Origin: Candidatus Gastranaerophilales bacterium
Lineage (GTDB): Bacteria; Cyanobacteriota; Vampirovibrionia; Gastranaerophilales; Gastranaerophilaceae
DNA length: 64,000 nucleotides
Assembly: GCA_944323155.1 (NCBI GenBank)
Contig: CALURL010000001.1
Span: forward strand, 62,001 to 126,000
Direction: 5' to 3'
Below the pieces are notes generated by a model that had not been told where the DNA came from, ran no database searches, and worked only from the letters and a program-made list of their open reading frames with translations. Below are positions 1 through 8,620 of the stretch, one piece after another. How positions within the stretch are numbered: position 1 is the stretch's first letter; each line of letters begins with the position of its first letter. The translations under genes were made by a program, and so were the position numbers.

Positions 1-673
1 CAGACATGTCATTGAATGCTTGAAATAATTCTTGAACTTCGCTGCTTACATCTTTGCCGGTAATCTTATAGCCGAACTGCCCTGAAGATATTTTTTGTAC
101 GCCGTCATGAAGAATTCTAAGCTCCCTTGTAATTAAATATGTATTAATTAGTATGACAAACGCAAAAACAATCCAGGCAACGGTGAATACAAATAACAGC
201 GATGCTCTTGTTGTTGTTGATATTTGATTAATTATGTTTCCTGAAAGGCCGACAGTCACAGAACCAATTGTTTTTTCTTGACCGTTTGTATTTATTATCA
301 TCGGAGAATTTACACTTATTGTAGGTTTGTTATTAGTTTCATGTGATTGATTGCAGCCTGAATAAATAAGTTTACCATTGCTGTTTCTAAATTCAATTAG
401 AACAATATCATTATGACTTTTTAAAATTGAGTCCGAGTGATTTTTTAGAATTGAATTTATCTGATTTTGCGGAGCATTCTTAATTATTTCAACACTTTCA
501 ATTGCAAGTGCTTTTGAAATAACGCGTCCAAAATTTTGGTAGCCTTCATTCAATTTTTTCTGAATATTAAATATTGCAAAGATTGCGATTGCAATAATTA
601 AAAAAGTGCTTAAAATAAGACCAAAGATTATAAGTCTGTTCTGTGTTGTTAAGCTTAATTGTTTATTCTCCAT
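1..673 (-). CDS. Membrane sensor protein with HAMP domain, partial (N-terminal 224 residues)
   Basis: The reading frame opens at an ATG (complement of 671-673) and runs off the left edge of the window, so only the N-terminus is present. Visible are a short cytoplasmic start (MENKQLSLTTQNRL), a first membrane segment at about residues 14-34, an extracytoplasmic domain of about 110 residues containing an IEFRNSNGKLIYSG stretch typical of dCACHE/PAS-like folds, a second membrane segment at about 155-180, and then a HAMP-like linker (LITRELRILHDGVQKISSG, followed by VQELFQAFNDM). This layout is that of a transmembrane sensor such as a histidine kinase, methyl-accepting protein or cyclase. The output domain lies outside the window, so its type cannot be decided. 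A terminator at 736-763 separates it from the upstream gene. Confidence 0.8.
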   Translation of the reverse strand, partial: MENKQLSLTTQNRLIIFGLILSTFLIIAIAIFAIFNIQKKLNEGYQNFGRVISKALAIESVEIIKNAPQNQINSILKNHSDSILKSHNDIVLIEFRNSNGKLIYSGCNQSHETNNKPTISVNSPMIINTNGQEKTIGSVTVGLSGNIINQISTTTRASLLFVFTVAWIVFAFVILINTYLITRELRILHDGVQKISSGQFGYKITGKDVSSEVQELFQAFNDMS

Positions 674-735
674 ACATTAAATTATATCACTTGAAAATCT
701 TACAAGCAAGTTAAAAATACTTTTAAATATTAATA

Positions 736-763
736 AAAAAAGAGCCATTTTAGGCTCTTTTTT
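736..763 (-). terminator. Rho-independent terminator after the FAD dehydrogenase gene
   Basis: Inverted repeat AAAAAAGAGCC / GGCTCTTTTTT with a six-base loop, flanked by A and T runs on both sides. It can work in either direction. The gene that needs it is the minus-strand FAD dehydrogenase, whose stop codon is at 765-767. Confidence 0.8.
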
Positions 764-764
764 T

Positions 765-2141
765 TTAACCTCTTTGACAAATTGTTCTTGCAACATGTAC
801 GCCCGATGCTGAAGCTTGGATTAAACCTCTTGTAACTCCTGCACCATCGCCTATCGCAAATAAGTTTTTTACTCCCTCTGTTTCAAGTTCATTCGTCAAT
901 TTCACTCTTGCTGAGTAGAATTTAACTTCAATACCATAAAGAAGTGTGTATCTTGAAGCAGTACCCGGACAAATTTTATCTAGAGCTTTTAACATTTCAA
1001 TAATACTTGTCATTTGTCTGTATGGAATAACAAGGCTTAAATCTCCAGGTGTTGCACAGGTTAATGTTGGTTTAAGAATGCTTGCTTTGATACGATCCGG
1101 AGTAGAGCGGCGGCCGTCAAGTAAATCACCAAAACGCTGAACAAGAATTCCTCCGCCTAACATATTCGCAAGCCTTGCGATATGCTGACCGTATTGAATC
1201 GGTTCTTTAAACGGTTCTGTGAATTTTTCGCTTACTAGAAGAGCAAAGTTTGTATTATTTGTCGTTTTTTCAGCATAACTGTGACCGTTAACAGTAGAAA
1301 TACCGTTGTAATTTTCTTGAACAACTTCGCCGTTCGGGTTCATACAGAATGTTCTAACTTCATCACCGAATGTTGGAGAATGATATATTAATTTTGATTC
1401 ATATAATTTATCTGTTAATGGTTCAAAAACCGGTGCCGGAAGTTCTACTCTTACACCAACATCAACTGCGTTATTAACCATTCCGATTTTATGTTCTGCA
1501 AATTCATGCGTAAGCCAGTCAGCACCTTCTCTTCCCGGGGCTATTATTGTGTATTGCGCACAAATTGTTTCCCCATTATCAAGTACAATCCCTTTAACCT
1601 GCTCGCATTCCACAATTAAAGATTTTGCGGAAACGTTATTGAGTATAGTTATTCTTTCATCCAAATAATCTTGCATGTTTTTCAAAACATCAAGGCTTCT
1701 TTCTGTTCCAAGGTGTCTTACTGGAGAATGAACGAGTTTTAATTCTGCAAGTGATGCCTGTCTTTCGAGTTCTCTGAAGGTTTTCATATCTGTGCCGAAA
1801 ACCTCATCAGTTGCTCCAAAATCAAGATACAGACTGTCAGCGTAAGCAATTAAATCTTCTACTTTTTTTCTGTCCATGTAATCTACAAGGTGTCCGCCAA
1901 CATCAGGCGTTAGCGTAAGTTTTCCGTCTGAAAATGCACCTGCACCGCCCCAGCCGCAAAGAAGTCCGCACTTTTTACAAGTTGGACATTTTTCATAACC
2001 TTCACGCAAAAGACATTTTCTATTTTCGATTTTTTGCCCTTTTTCTATTAATACGACTTTCCAATCGGGTTTTAGTTTTGTAATTTCAAGTGCTGCAAAA
2101 ATCCCAGCAGGTCCAGCGCCAATGATTGCTACATTGTACAT
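765..2141 (-). CDS. NAD(P)/FAD-dependent dehydrogenase (COG2509-like)
   Basis: A 458-residue flavoprotein. The N-terminal dinucleotide-binding motif IIGAGPAGIFAALE is followed by an acidic strand end (VVLIEKG), which fits FAD binding through a Rossmann fold. A Cys-rich stretch at residues 43-61 (KCLLREGYEKCPTCKKCG) and the next GWGGAGAFSDGKL motif are characteristic of the COG2509 family of uncharacterised FAD-dependent dehydrogenases. The C-terminus has the second FAD motif LFAIGDGAGVTRGL. The substrate is unknown. The protein should be cytosolic because no signal peptide is seen. The start is supported by a TTGGAGAT ribosome binding site just upstream. It appears to be a single-gene unit with its own terminator at 736-763. 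Confidence 0.85.
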   Translation of the reverse strand: MYNVAIIGAGPAGIFAALEITKLKPDWKVVLIEKGQKIENRKCLLREGYEKCPTCKKCGLLCGWGGAGAFSDGKLTLTPDVGGHLVDYMDRKKVEDLIAYADSLYLDFGATDEVFGTDMKTFRELERQASLAELKLVHSPVRHLGTERSLDVLKNMQDYLDERITILNNVSAKSLIVECEQVKGIVLDNGETICAQYTIIAPGREGADWLTHEFAEHKIGMVNNAVDVGVRVELPAPVFEPLTDKLYESKLIYHSPTFGDEVRTFCMNPNGEVVQENYNGISTVNGHSYAEKTTNNTNFALLVSEKFTEPFKEPIQYGQHIARLANMLGGGILVQRFGDLLDGRRSTPDRIKASILKPTLTCATPGDLSLVIPYRQMTSIIEMLKALDKICPGTASRYTLLYGIEVKFYSARVKLTNELETEGVKNLFAIGDGAGVTRGLIQASASGVHVARTICQRG

Positions 2142-2250
2142 TTTTTATCTCCAATTTTTTTAATTTCTCAACCAGAAAAATATAACCCAAACAAGCTTTA
2201 ATTTAAAGTCTTTGTGAAGTTTTTTTTAATGCTGATTAGGAACTGATTTA

Positions 2251-3594
2251 TTAAGCTTCATTTAAAAGATTATGCTTAAAAGGTTTTGTTTTTGATTTGA
2301 TCGCATGATTAATATTTATAAGTAATTCTTTAATTTCCGGACAGTCATGAATATCTTTAGCTTGATTTGCGTATTTTTGTGCCTCATCAAGATTATTAAT
2401 ATTCATATTTATGGCTGCAAGGTTATAAAGTGCTATGAATTTCTCATCATTTGATTTAGATAACTCTAAAGCTTTATTAAGTGCTTTAATTGCCTTATTT
2501 GTATGGTTTAATTCCGCATACGCAACTGCAAGATCTACGTAGCCGCCGGAAACTTCTGGGGCTTTTTTTATATAATTTTGCGCTTCTTTAAGTTTTCTAT
2601 TACTTATTTGCTCGTTTGTTCCTAAAATTATAGGAGAATATATTAGGCCTTTTGTGTTTATTTGTTCCTGAGGAGTATTTGTTATTTCTGGAAGCATTTT
2701 GTAAAGAAGCTTTAATGTATTAATATCTTTTGTTGATATGTACTGGAATGAACTTCTATATGGTGCATAATAGCTTCCATTATCTGTTGCCATGTACATT
2801 AAGTCTTCACAACTATAGCTATGCCCCATTATACCCAGTGCATGACCTATTTCATGCAAAATCGTGTTGTAAAGCTCTTTATCAGAGAAAAAATTCCCTT
2901 TAGGGTCTGTTGCATAAAGAGTTATAATCATTTTCTTTAAGATATTGCCTTTTATTATTGGGTTTGTGTAACCAACTACATATTTGCAAACATCTTCGGA
3001 ACATACATCTGCTGGAAGTGGAACAATTCTTATTTCAATATTTGCCTCATCACTATTATCGACAACTGCAAACTTCAAAAATTCAACAGAAGCCTGCCAT
3101 TGTGAAAATGCCTTCATAATCTCTGAATTATAATATTGAGGAAGAGATTTGCTGCTATTATTTGCAATGCTTATTCGAAGCGGAAATTTATTTTTATCCC
3201 ATCTGATTATACCCTTGTCATAAGGGGCTTGTTCAATGTAATTCTCGCCAATATTATATGTTACGTTATCACGCCAAAAGTCAATTTGATTTTGTGCAAC
3301 AAGCTGTGCACTGTCTTCAAGCATGCCATTGGCTATAGCAAAAACTTCCTTTTGTACATCTATTGTTGGCTTTAGCTTTGTTAATGATTGTACATAGTAA
3401 TATCTTATATCTTTATTATTCTGGTCGAAAAAATAGGCATTTTTCAGACAATTACGCGCTTTTGTATAATTCTCTTTTTTTATAAATGATCTGCCTTGAT
3501 GATAATAATAAATAGGAGCAAGTTTAAATATTATGCCGAATAGTATTATTCCGAATATAAATATTTTTAGAGAGTTATTTTTCTGCTGGCTCAT
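2251..3594 (-). CDS. Membrane-anchored matrixin-like zinc metalloprotease with TPR repeats
   Basis: A 447-residue protein with an N-terminal membrane anchor (about residues 9-28), a TPR-like helix pair (35-72), a metzincin-type protease domain (about 115-310), and two or three TPR repeats near the C-terminus (about 335-420). The active site HEIGHALGIMGH (residues 247-258) fits the HExxHxxGxxH zinc motif of matrixin/M10 proteases. It is followed by a plausible Met-turn (DLMYMA, about 265-270). The catalytic domain probably faces outward, and the substrate is unknown. Its start codon lies inside the 3' end of scpB (20-base overlap), so it is the last gene of the smc-scpA-scpB operon, an unexpected partner for a chromosome-segregation cluster. 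Confidence 0.8.
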   Translation of the reverse strand: MSQQKNNSLKIFIFGIILFGIIFKLAPIYYYHQGRSFIKKENYTKARNCLKNAYFFDQNNKDIRYYYVQSLTKLKPTIDVQKEVFAIANGMLEDSAQLVAQNQIDFWRDNVTYNIGENYIEQAPYDKGIIRWDKNKFPLRISIANNSSKSLPQYYNSEIMKAFSQWQASVEFLKFAVVDNSDEANIEIRIVPLPADVCSEDVCKYVVGYTNPIIKGNILKKMIITLYATDPKGNFFSDKELYNTILHEIGHALGIMGHSYSCEDLMYMATDNGSYYAPYRSSFQYISTKDINTLKLLYKMLPEITNTPQEQINTKGLIYSPIILGTNEQISNRKLKEAQNYIKKAPEVSGGYVDLAVAYAELNHTNKAIKALNKALELSKSNDEKFIALYNLAAINMNINNLDEAQKYANQAKDIHDCPEIKELLININHAIKSKTKPFKHNLLNEA

Positions 3595-4108
3595 TGTCTT
3601 TAATCCCCTTATCTATTTCAAGAATTTTGGCAAGAGAACGGGTGTCGCCTTTAAGTTTAAAATATTCTTTAAATTTAGGGGTTGTTTTAAGATTAAAACT
3701 TCTTCCGTTTTTGTCTCTTGTTTTAGAAATAAGTCCTTTGTCTACAAGTTCCTGTACATGGTCATAAGCATTAGAACCGCGTAACTCTTTTAAATCAGTT
3801 TGTCTGATAGGTTCTTTAAGCGCTATAACTGATAAAGTTCTAAGCACTGCAGGTTTCAAATCAACAGGACACAACAATTCCACCAAATCCATGTGCTCCT
3901 CTTTCACCTGAAGAATATATCCGTTTTCATCATCAATTTCTAAAGCGCCATCACGAGAAGAGTAATCCATGATTAGTTCTAAAATAGCTTCTTCAATTGT
4001 TTCTGTTTCTTCTCCTAGAATTGTAGCAATTTCATCAAGTGAAACCGCTCTTGCCGTGATAAATAAAACGGCTTCAATTCTGGACTTTAGCTGTGCTATG
4101 TTCTTCAT
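3575..4108 (-). CDS. scpB: Segregation and condensation protein B
   Basis: A 177-residue protein with the ScpB pattern: N-terminal LKSRIEAVLFITARAVSLDEIA winged-helix start, then the second winged helix with VLRTLSVIALKEPIRQTDLKELRG and the usual LVDKGLISKTRDKNGR. ScpB dimers bind the ScpA kleisin and stimulate the Smc complex in chromosome compaction and segregation. The length is typical for the core family and lacks the long acidic tail of some homologues. It overlaps scpA by 35 bases upstream and the protease gene by 20 bases downstream, which suggests translational coupling. Confidence 0.93.
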   Translation of the reverse strand: MKNIAQLKSRIEAVLFITARAVSLDEIATILGEETETIEEAILELIMDYSSRDGALEIDDENGYILQVKEEHMDLVELLCPVDLKPAVLRTLSVIALKEPIRQTDLKELRGSNAYDHVQELVDKGLISKTRDKNGRSFNLKTTPKFKEYFKLKGDTRSLAKILEIDKGIKDNEPAEK

Positions 4109-4916
4109 TTGTACCGCCTTTTACCACATACAAGTCTGAATAAAATTCATCTTGCTTCAGGTCATAATCAGTTTCTGCTGTTAGAAATAACAATGCTATA
4201 TAAGCACTGATTTTATCCATGCCGAGCAAGGTTAATTCATTAAGTTCTATTTTATCATTTTTTGTAAAAATTTGTGCTAAATTTTCTTTTAACTTTAAAA
4301 CACAGGTCTCAATATATTCTTCGTGTGCCAGGTTAACAATATCGTCAGCTGTTAGTCTTGAATAAGATTGAACACGTCTTTTGGCACGTTCATGCGCTTC
4401 TTTTAAAGACTGTTTTTTTTCAAGTTTTTCGTAAAACTCTAACTGTCTGATTAAGTCTTTCAAAGTTACAACACGGTTATGGTTTAAACGAACACTTGTT
4501 CTTCTCTGCAAAACTTCATCAATAGAGATTACGTTGTTTGTAGGAACATAATTGTCTTCACCATAATCCACAATAAAACCGTCATCGTCATATTGAATAT
4601 CATCAGCAGGGTCATATGGCTCAAACTGCATTACATCAATGCCCTCAAGAACATTTGATTTTAATTTTAAAAGAACTGCTGCAAAAAGAAATGTTCTGCC
4701 TGTTAATCTGAGGTTTTGTGACTTCATTTCGCAGATATGCGCCAGATATTTGTCTGTAACATCAACAATATCAATATTCCAGGGATCAATCTTGCCTGCT
4801 TTAGCCATATCTACAAGAATTCCAATGCCTTCGCTTTTGCTTTTTGCACCGTCAGGTAAACCCAAATCAGGTAAATCTGTATTTATATTATAGTTTAATG
4901 CTGCATCACTTGTCAT
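4074..4916 (-). CDS. scpA: Segregation and condensation protein A (kleisin)
   Basis: A 280-residue kleisin. The N-terminal part carries the family signature (GIGILVDMAKAGKIDPWNID, then VDVTDKYLAHI), which binds the Smc neck. The middle (FLFAAVLLKLKSNVLEG) is also typical, and the C-terminal winged helix (about 200-265, LTLLGMDKISAYIALLFL) binds the Smc head. An acidic linker lies between them. The ATG overlaps the smc stop by four bases (ATGA), and the 3' end overlaps scpB. The three gene products should form the Smc-ScpAB condensin complex in the nucleoid. Confidence 0.93.
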   Translation of the reverse strand: MTSDAALNYNINTDLPDLGLPDGAKSKSEGIGILVDMAKAGKIDPWNIDIVDVTDKYLAHICEMKSQNLRLTGRTFLFAAVLLKLKSNVLEGIDVMQFEPYDPADDIQYDDDGFIVDYGEDNYVPTNNVISIDEVLQRRTSVRLNHNRVVTLKDLIRQLEFYEKLEKKQSLKEAHERAKRRVQSYSRLTADDIVNLAHEEYIETCVLKLKENLAQIFTKNDKIELNELTLLGMDKISAYIALLFLTAETDYDLKQDEFYSDLYVVKGGTNEEHSTAKVQN

Positions 4917-7900
4917 ACTTCAACTTCTTCCCTTAATTTGATACCTGTTACCCTTGTTATACCTTTTTCTTTTTGAGTTACACCGATTGTTCTATTAGCT
5001 GATTCTATCATAGGTTTTCTGTGACTAACTACTATAAATTGCGTATCTTTTGATTGAGTCTGCACCATTTGGGCGATACGTTCAACGTTCATAGTGTCTA
5101 AGCTTGCGTCGACTTCATCGAAAGCATAGAAAGGAGAAGGCATATATCTTTGAATCGCAAATACAAATGCGAGCGCTGTTAAAGATTTTTCGCCACCTGA
5201 CATACTTTCAAGTCTCTGAAGTTTTTTATCTCTAGGCTGGGCTTCAATTGTCATACCGCCTGATAGCGGATCTTCCGGACATTCAAGTTTCAATTCTCCT
5301 TCACCTTCTGAAAGCCTGTGGAAAACTTCTTTAAAGTTTTCATTTATGTGATTATATGTTTTCATAAATGTATCTTTTTTTAGCTGTTCATAACCCTGCA
5401 TTCTATCCAGAATTTCTTTTCTTTCTTTGGAAAGAGTTTCTATTTGTTCTTTAAGCTCATTCTGGCGTGCAAGAACTTCTTCATAAGCTGCCAGTGCTCT
5501 CATATTTACATCGCCAAGTTCTGCCATTTTCTTTTCTAGACGCTGAATTTTTGATGTGATTTCTTCTATTGAAATTTGAACTGGCTCAAGCTTTGAAACT
5601 TCAACTCCTGCATCTTCAAGCTCTTTTCTTGCACTTTCAAGCTGCGGTTCAAGCTCACGTCTTCTTGCTTTGAAAGATTCTATTTGTTCTGCAATTCTTT
5701 CAATGTCTGCAACTCTTATATGTTTTTGTTTTTCAAGTTCTATCAAATCTGCGTTAATTTCGTCACGCTCTTTTAAGAGTTTTCCGAGTTTTTCTTCTAT
5801 TTCTTCTATTTGCTCATGCAGAGTTTCCATTTTCTTATTAAGCTCTGTGATATCATTCTGGTAACGTTTTTTATCTTCTTCAAGTTTAACGTTGTTGTGT
5901 TCTATATTAACAATTTCTTCCTGCTTCGTTTCTATCAAATTATCGTGGAATGCAATTTGTCTGTCTAATTCATTTTTATCATTGTTAGCGTTCATAAGGT
6001 TTGTTTGAAGGCGTTTAATTTCATATTCAACTCCTTCTGTTTTTTCCTTAAGGTCTTTCAAATCCTGATCGTTTATAAGTTTTTCAACCTCTTCAATTTC
6101 TTCTTGAACAACTGTCATTTCGTCGTAAATTTTTACATTTTCTTCTTCGAGTTTATCAAGCTTTTTATTTAGTTCAGAAATTTTTGGTTCAGCGGCAGTA
6201 ACAAATTCAGACTTTTCTTTTAGAATGTTCTCACTGTTTTCATAGTTTTTGTTCATATTGTCTAATTCTATTTTTGATTTGGAAAATTCGCTCATAGAAT
6301 CGGAATATTTATTTCTAACATCGTCGAGCTTGGCTTCTAGTGATGTTTTTTTGTTTTCAAGAGAACCTAATTTTGCTTCCATCTCTTTGAGTCTGTCTTT
6401 GAATTTGTTAAGTTCTTCGTCATCATTTTGGCTAAAGCTTAAACCTGTACGTAATTTGCCGCCGCCTGTTATAGAGCCTGACTTTTCAAACAAATCACCT
6501 TGCAAAGTTACCATTCTGTATTTTCCGATAAGTTTGTTTGCGCATTCTCTGTCTTCTACAACAATAGTGTCGCCTACCGCATAGAAAAATGCGTCTGTAT
6601 ATTCATCGTCAAAATCAACAAGGTTTATTGCAAAGTCAATAACCCCCTTATCTTTTGGGAGCTGTAGACGTGTAGGAGCTTTTTTGATTTTGTTTAGCGG
6701 GATAAATGTTGCTCTTCCTGCATTATTTGAACGTAAAAGTTCAATTGCAACTCCTGCAACATGTTCATCATCAACTACTATATGAGCCATTCTTCCGCCA
6801 AAAGCAACTTCCATGGCAGTAGAATACTCTTTGTCGACTGTTCCTAACTGAACTAGCGGTGCATGAACCCCGCGGAGTTTTGCGTTCATGATTGTATCAA
6901 TTGCACGGCCAAAATTTGCATCTTCTGCAGCCTGTTTTTTAGCCTCCATTGTTGATATTTTGCGGTATGCCATTTGAATATTGTAGTTTAAGTCGTTTAT
7001 TTCATTTTTTGTTGTGTCAAGATCGTGTAAGGCGTTTTGTTGAATAATTTTAAAGTCATTTAATTCTTTTTGTAATTGTTCTACTAATGTCTTTTTTAAA
7101 TCAAAATCTGAAGCAAAATTGTTTTTTAAATTAGTCAATTCCTCAACTTTATCCTTTGCTGATTGAAGTTCAGTTTGAAGATTTTTTAATTCATTTTCAA
7201 GCGGAAGTTTATCCTGAATAAGCTTTGTTTCTTTGTCGCGCAAGTCTTCAAGCTGTTTTCTTAAATTATTACGCTTTGCAATATGCTGGTCAGCAGTTGC
7301 GTTAAGCCCTGTCATATCCTCAAGAATTTTCTTTAATTCTGCTTCTCGTTCTTTTATATTTTCTTTAATTTTTTCTACTTCAACATCTTTGGATTGGATT
7401 TTTAGCTTAAATTCTTCTATTTTTTTCTTGAAGCCTTCAATACCGTTTTTTGCATTTTCAATTGAGCGTAAGCCGTCATGAATTTGTTTGTCTGCATAAT
7501 TTGAAGCATTATTTTTTCGATCTATTTCTCCTTTAATAGCTTCTTCCTGCTTTTTCAATTCAATTTGTTGTGCTTCGCCTTTTTCCTTAACAAGTTCTGA
7601 AATCTCTTGATATTTACCTTTGATAAGTGTCAATCTTTCGTCTAAATCTTTATTTTTAACCTCTTCTTCTTTTTTCTTTTTGGTAAATTCAAGAATATTT
7701 TCATGTGCCTGCTCAAGATTACGTTTAAGGTCAAAAAATCTTACTTTATTAACCTGACTTTCAAGCTCTTGTTTTTCTTCACGTAATTTTTGATATTTAA
7801 GTGCAACTTCGCGTTCTTCCTTAAGTTGTTCAAGTCTGTTATCAACTTCATTTAAGATTACTGAAGAGCGTTCTACACGCTGCTCTACTGTTTCAAGTTC

Positions 7901-8419
7901 ATTTGTTGCCTGTTCTATTCTTCTGTCAAAATCTGCAATCCCGGCTATTTCATCAATAATTTTACGCCTGTTTTTAGGAGAACAATTTGTAATCCCCATA
8001 ACATCACCTTGCATCATTACGTTGTAGCTGTTCGGGGTTACATTATATTTCTCTAAAAGTGCATGTACATTGGTTAATGTGGTAGGACTGTCATTTATAT
8101 AATAAGTGCTTGCATAACCTTGTGATGTTTTTCGGATTTTTCTTGCAATGCTTAAATCTTCACCATTTTCAGTATCACCAAAAGTAACTTTTACATAAGC
8201 ATCATTTCTTTTTGTGTAGGTAGAAATAAAATGTGACAAATTTTCTGCACGAAGTTCGCTTGCGTTGGCAAGTCCAAGTGCAAAAAGTACACTGTCAATT
8301 ATGTTACTTTTACCGGAACCGTTGGGGCCTGAGATGGTGGTAAAGCCTTTTAACAGAGGTATTTCTGATTTATTCGCAAATGATTTGAAATTATCAATTT
8401 CAAGTTGTTTAATATACAT
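4913..8419 (-). CDS. smc: Chromosome segregation ATPase Smc
   Basis: An SMC ATPase of 1168 residues. Walker A GPNGSGKSN is at about residues 31-39. There are two long coiled-coil arms (about 170-500 and 660-1000) around a hinge (about 515-640, with GVHAPLVQLG and GRATFIPLN). The ABC signature is LSGGM/SGGEKSLTALAF and Walker B is FYAFDEVDASLD. An in-frame ATG at 8476 would add 19 residues, but that codon is the -35 box of a strong promoter (8448-8476), and transcription should start near 8441. The start at 8419 (MYIKQLEIDNFKSF) matches the family N-terminus. The gene is first in the smc-scpA-scpB-protease operon. Confidence 0.95.
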   Translation of the reverse strand: MYIKQLEIDNFKSFANKSEIPLLKGFTTISGPNGSGKSNIIDSVLFALGLANASELRAENLSHFISTYTKRNDAYVKVTFGDTENGEDLSIARKIRKTSQGYASTYYINDSPTTLTNVHALLEKYNVTPNSYNVMMQGDVMGITNCSPKNRRKIIDEIAGIADFDRRIEQATNELETVEQRVERSSVILNEVDNRLEQLKEEREVALKYQKLREEKQELESQVNKVRFFDLKRNLEQAHENILEFTKKKKEEEVKNKDLDERLTLIKGKYQEISELVKEKGEAQQIELKKQEEAIKGEIDRKNNASNYADKQIHDGLRSIENAKNGIEGFKKKIEEFKLKIQSKDVEVEKIKENIKEREAELKKILEDMTGLNATADQHIAKRNNLRKQLEDLRDKETKLIQDKLPLENELKNLQTELQSAKDKVEELTNLKNNFASDFDLKKTLVEQLQKELNDFKIIQQNALHDLDTTKNEINDLNYNIQMAYRKISTMEAKKQAAEDANFGRAIDTIMNAKLRGVHAPLVQLGTVDKEYSTAMEVAFGGRMAHIVVDDEHVAGVAIELLRSNNAGRATFIPLNKIKKAPTRLQLPKDKGVIDFAINLVDFDDEYTDAFFYAVGDTIVVEDRECANKLIGKYRMVTLQGDLFEKSGSITGGGKLRTGLSFSQNDDEELNKFKDRLKEMEAKLGSLENKKTSLEAKLDDVRNKYSDSMSEFSKSKIELDNMNKNYENSENILKEKSEFVTAAEPKISELNKKLDKLEEENVKIYDEMTVVQEEIEEVEKLINDQDLKDLKEKTEGVEYEIKRLQTNLMNANNDKNELDRQIAFHDNLIETKQEEIVNIEHNNVKLEEDKKRYQNDITELNKKMETLHEQIEEIEEKLGKLLKERDEINADLIELEKQKHIRVADIERIAEQIESFKARRRELEPQLESARKELEDAGVEVSKLEPVQISIEEITSKIQRLEKKMAELGDVNMRALAAYEEVLARQNELKEQIETLSKERKEILDRMQGYEQLKKDTFMKTYNHINENFKEVFHRLSEGEGELKLECPEDPLSGGMTIEAQPRDKKLQRLESMSGGEKSLTALAFVFAIQRYMPSPFYAFDEVDASLDTMNVERIAQMVQTQSKDTQFIVVSHRKPMIESANRTIGVTQKEKGITRVTGIKLREEVEV

Positions 8420-8447
8420 ATTCCTACCCAATAATAGTCTTATATTC

Positions 8448-8476
8448 ATTAGACAACAATTTCTCTGACATGTCAA
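8448..8476 (-). promoter_or_regulatory. Housekeeping-type promoter of the smc operon
   Basis: On the minus strand TTGACA (8471-8476), a 17-base spacer and TCTAAT (8448-8453) give a near-consensus sigma-70/SigA promoter. The predicted transcription start is about 8441, leaving a leader of about 21 bases before the ATG at 8419. This excludes the longer smc start. Confidence 0.8.
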
Positions 8477-8502
8477 AATGTTTACATCTTCTTAAAAATA
8501 TG

Positions 8503-8528
8503 CAAAAAAAAACGACTTATTTAGTCGT
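8503..8528 (-). terminator. Rho-independent terminator after the 344-residue family-1 gene
   Basis: Hairpin ACGACT / AGTCGT with loop TATTT. On the minus strand it is followed directly by nine T residues. It sits between the stop of the gene ending at 8621 and the smc promoter. Confidence 0.75.
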
Positions 8529-8620
8529 CAAGGGAAAAAAGGGAAAGGAAAAAAAATTATATCTAATTTTGCAATACCGCAAAAAAAATTAATAATATAT
8601 TTTGTTTATAGATTAATTAC

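Noticed and set aside
946-1140. Plus-strand frame antisense to the FAD dehydrogenase, and similar antisense frames elsewhere (for example 3533-3784, 6249-6584, 23351-23743, 50858-51166)
   Set aside because: They lie opposite strongly supported genes, lack ribosome binding sites and family motifs, and show the composition expected of shadows.
8420-8476. N-terminal extension of Smc
   Set aside because: The codons form the promoter boxes, and transcription should start downstream of them.
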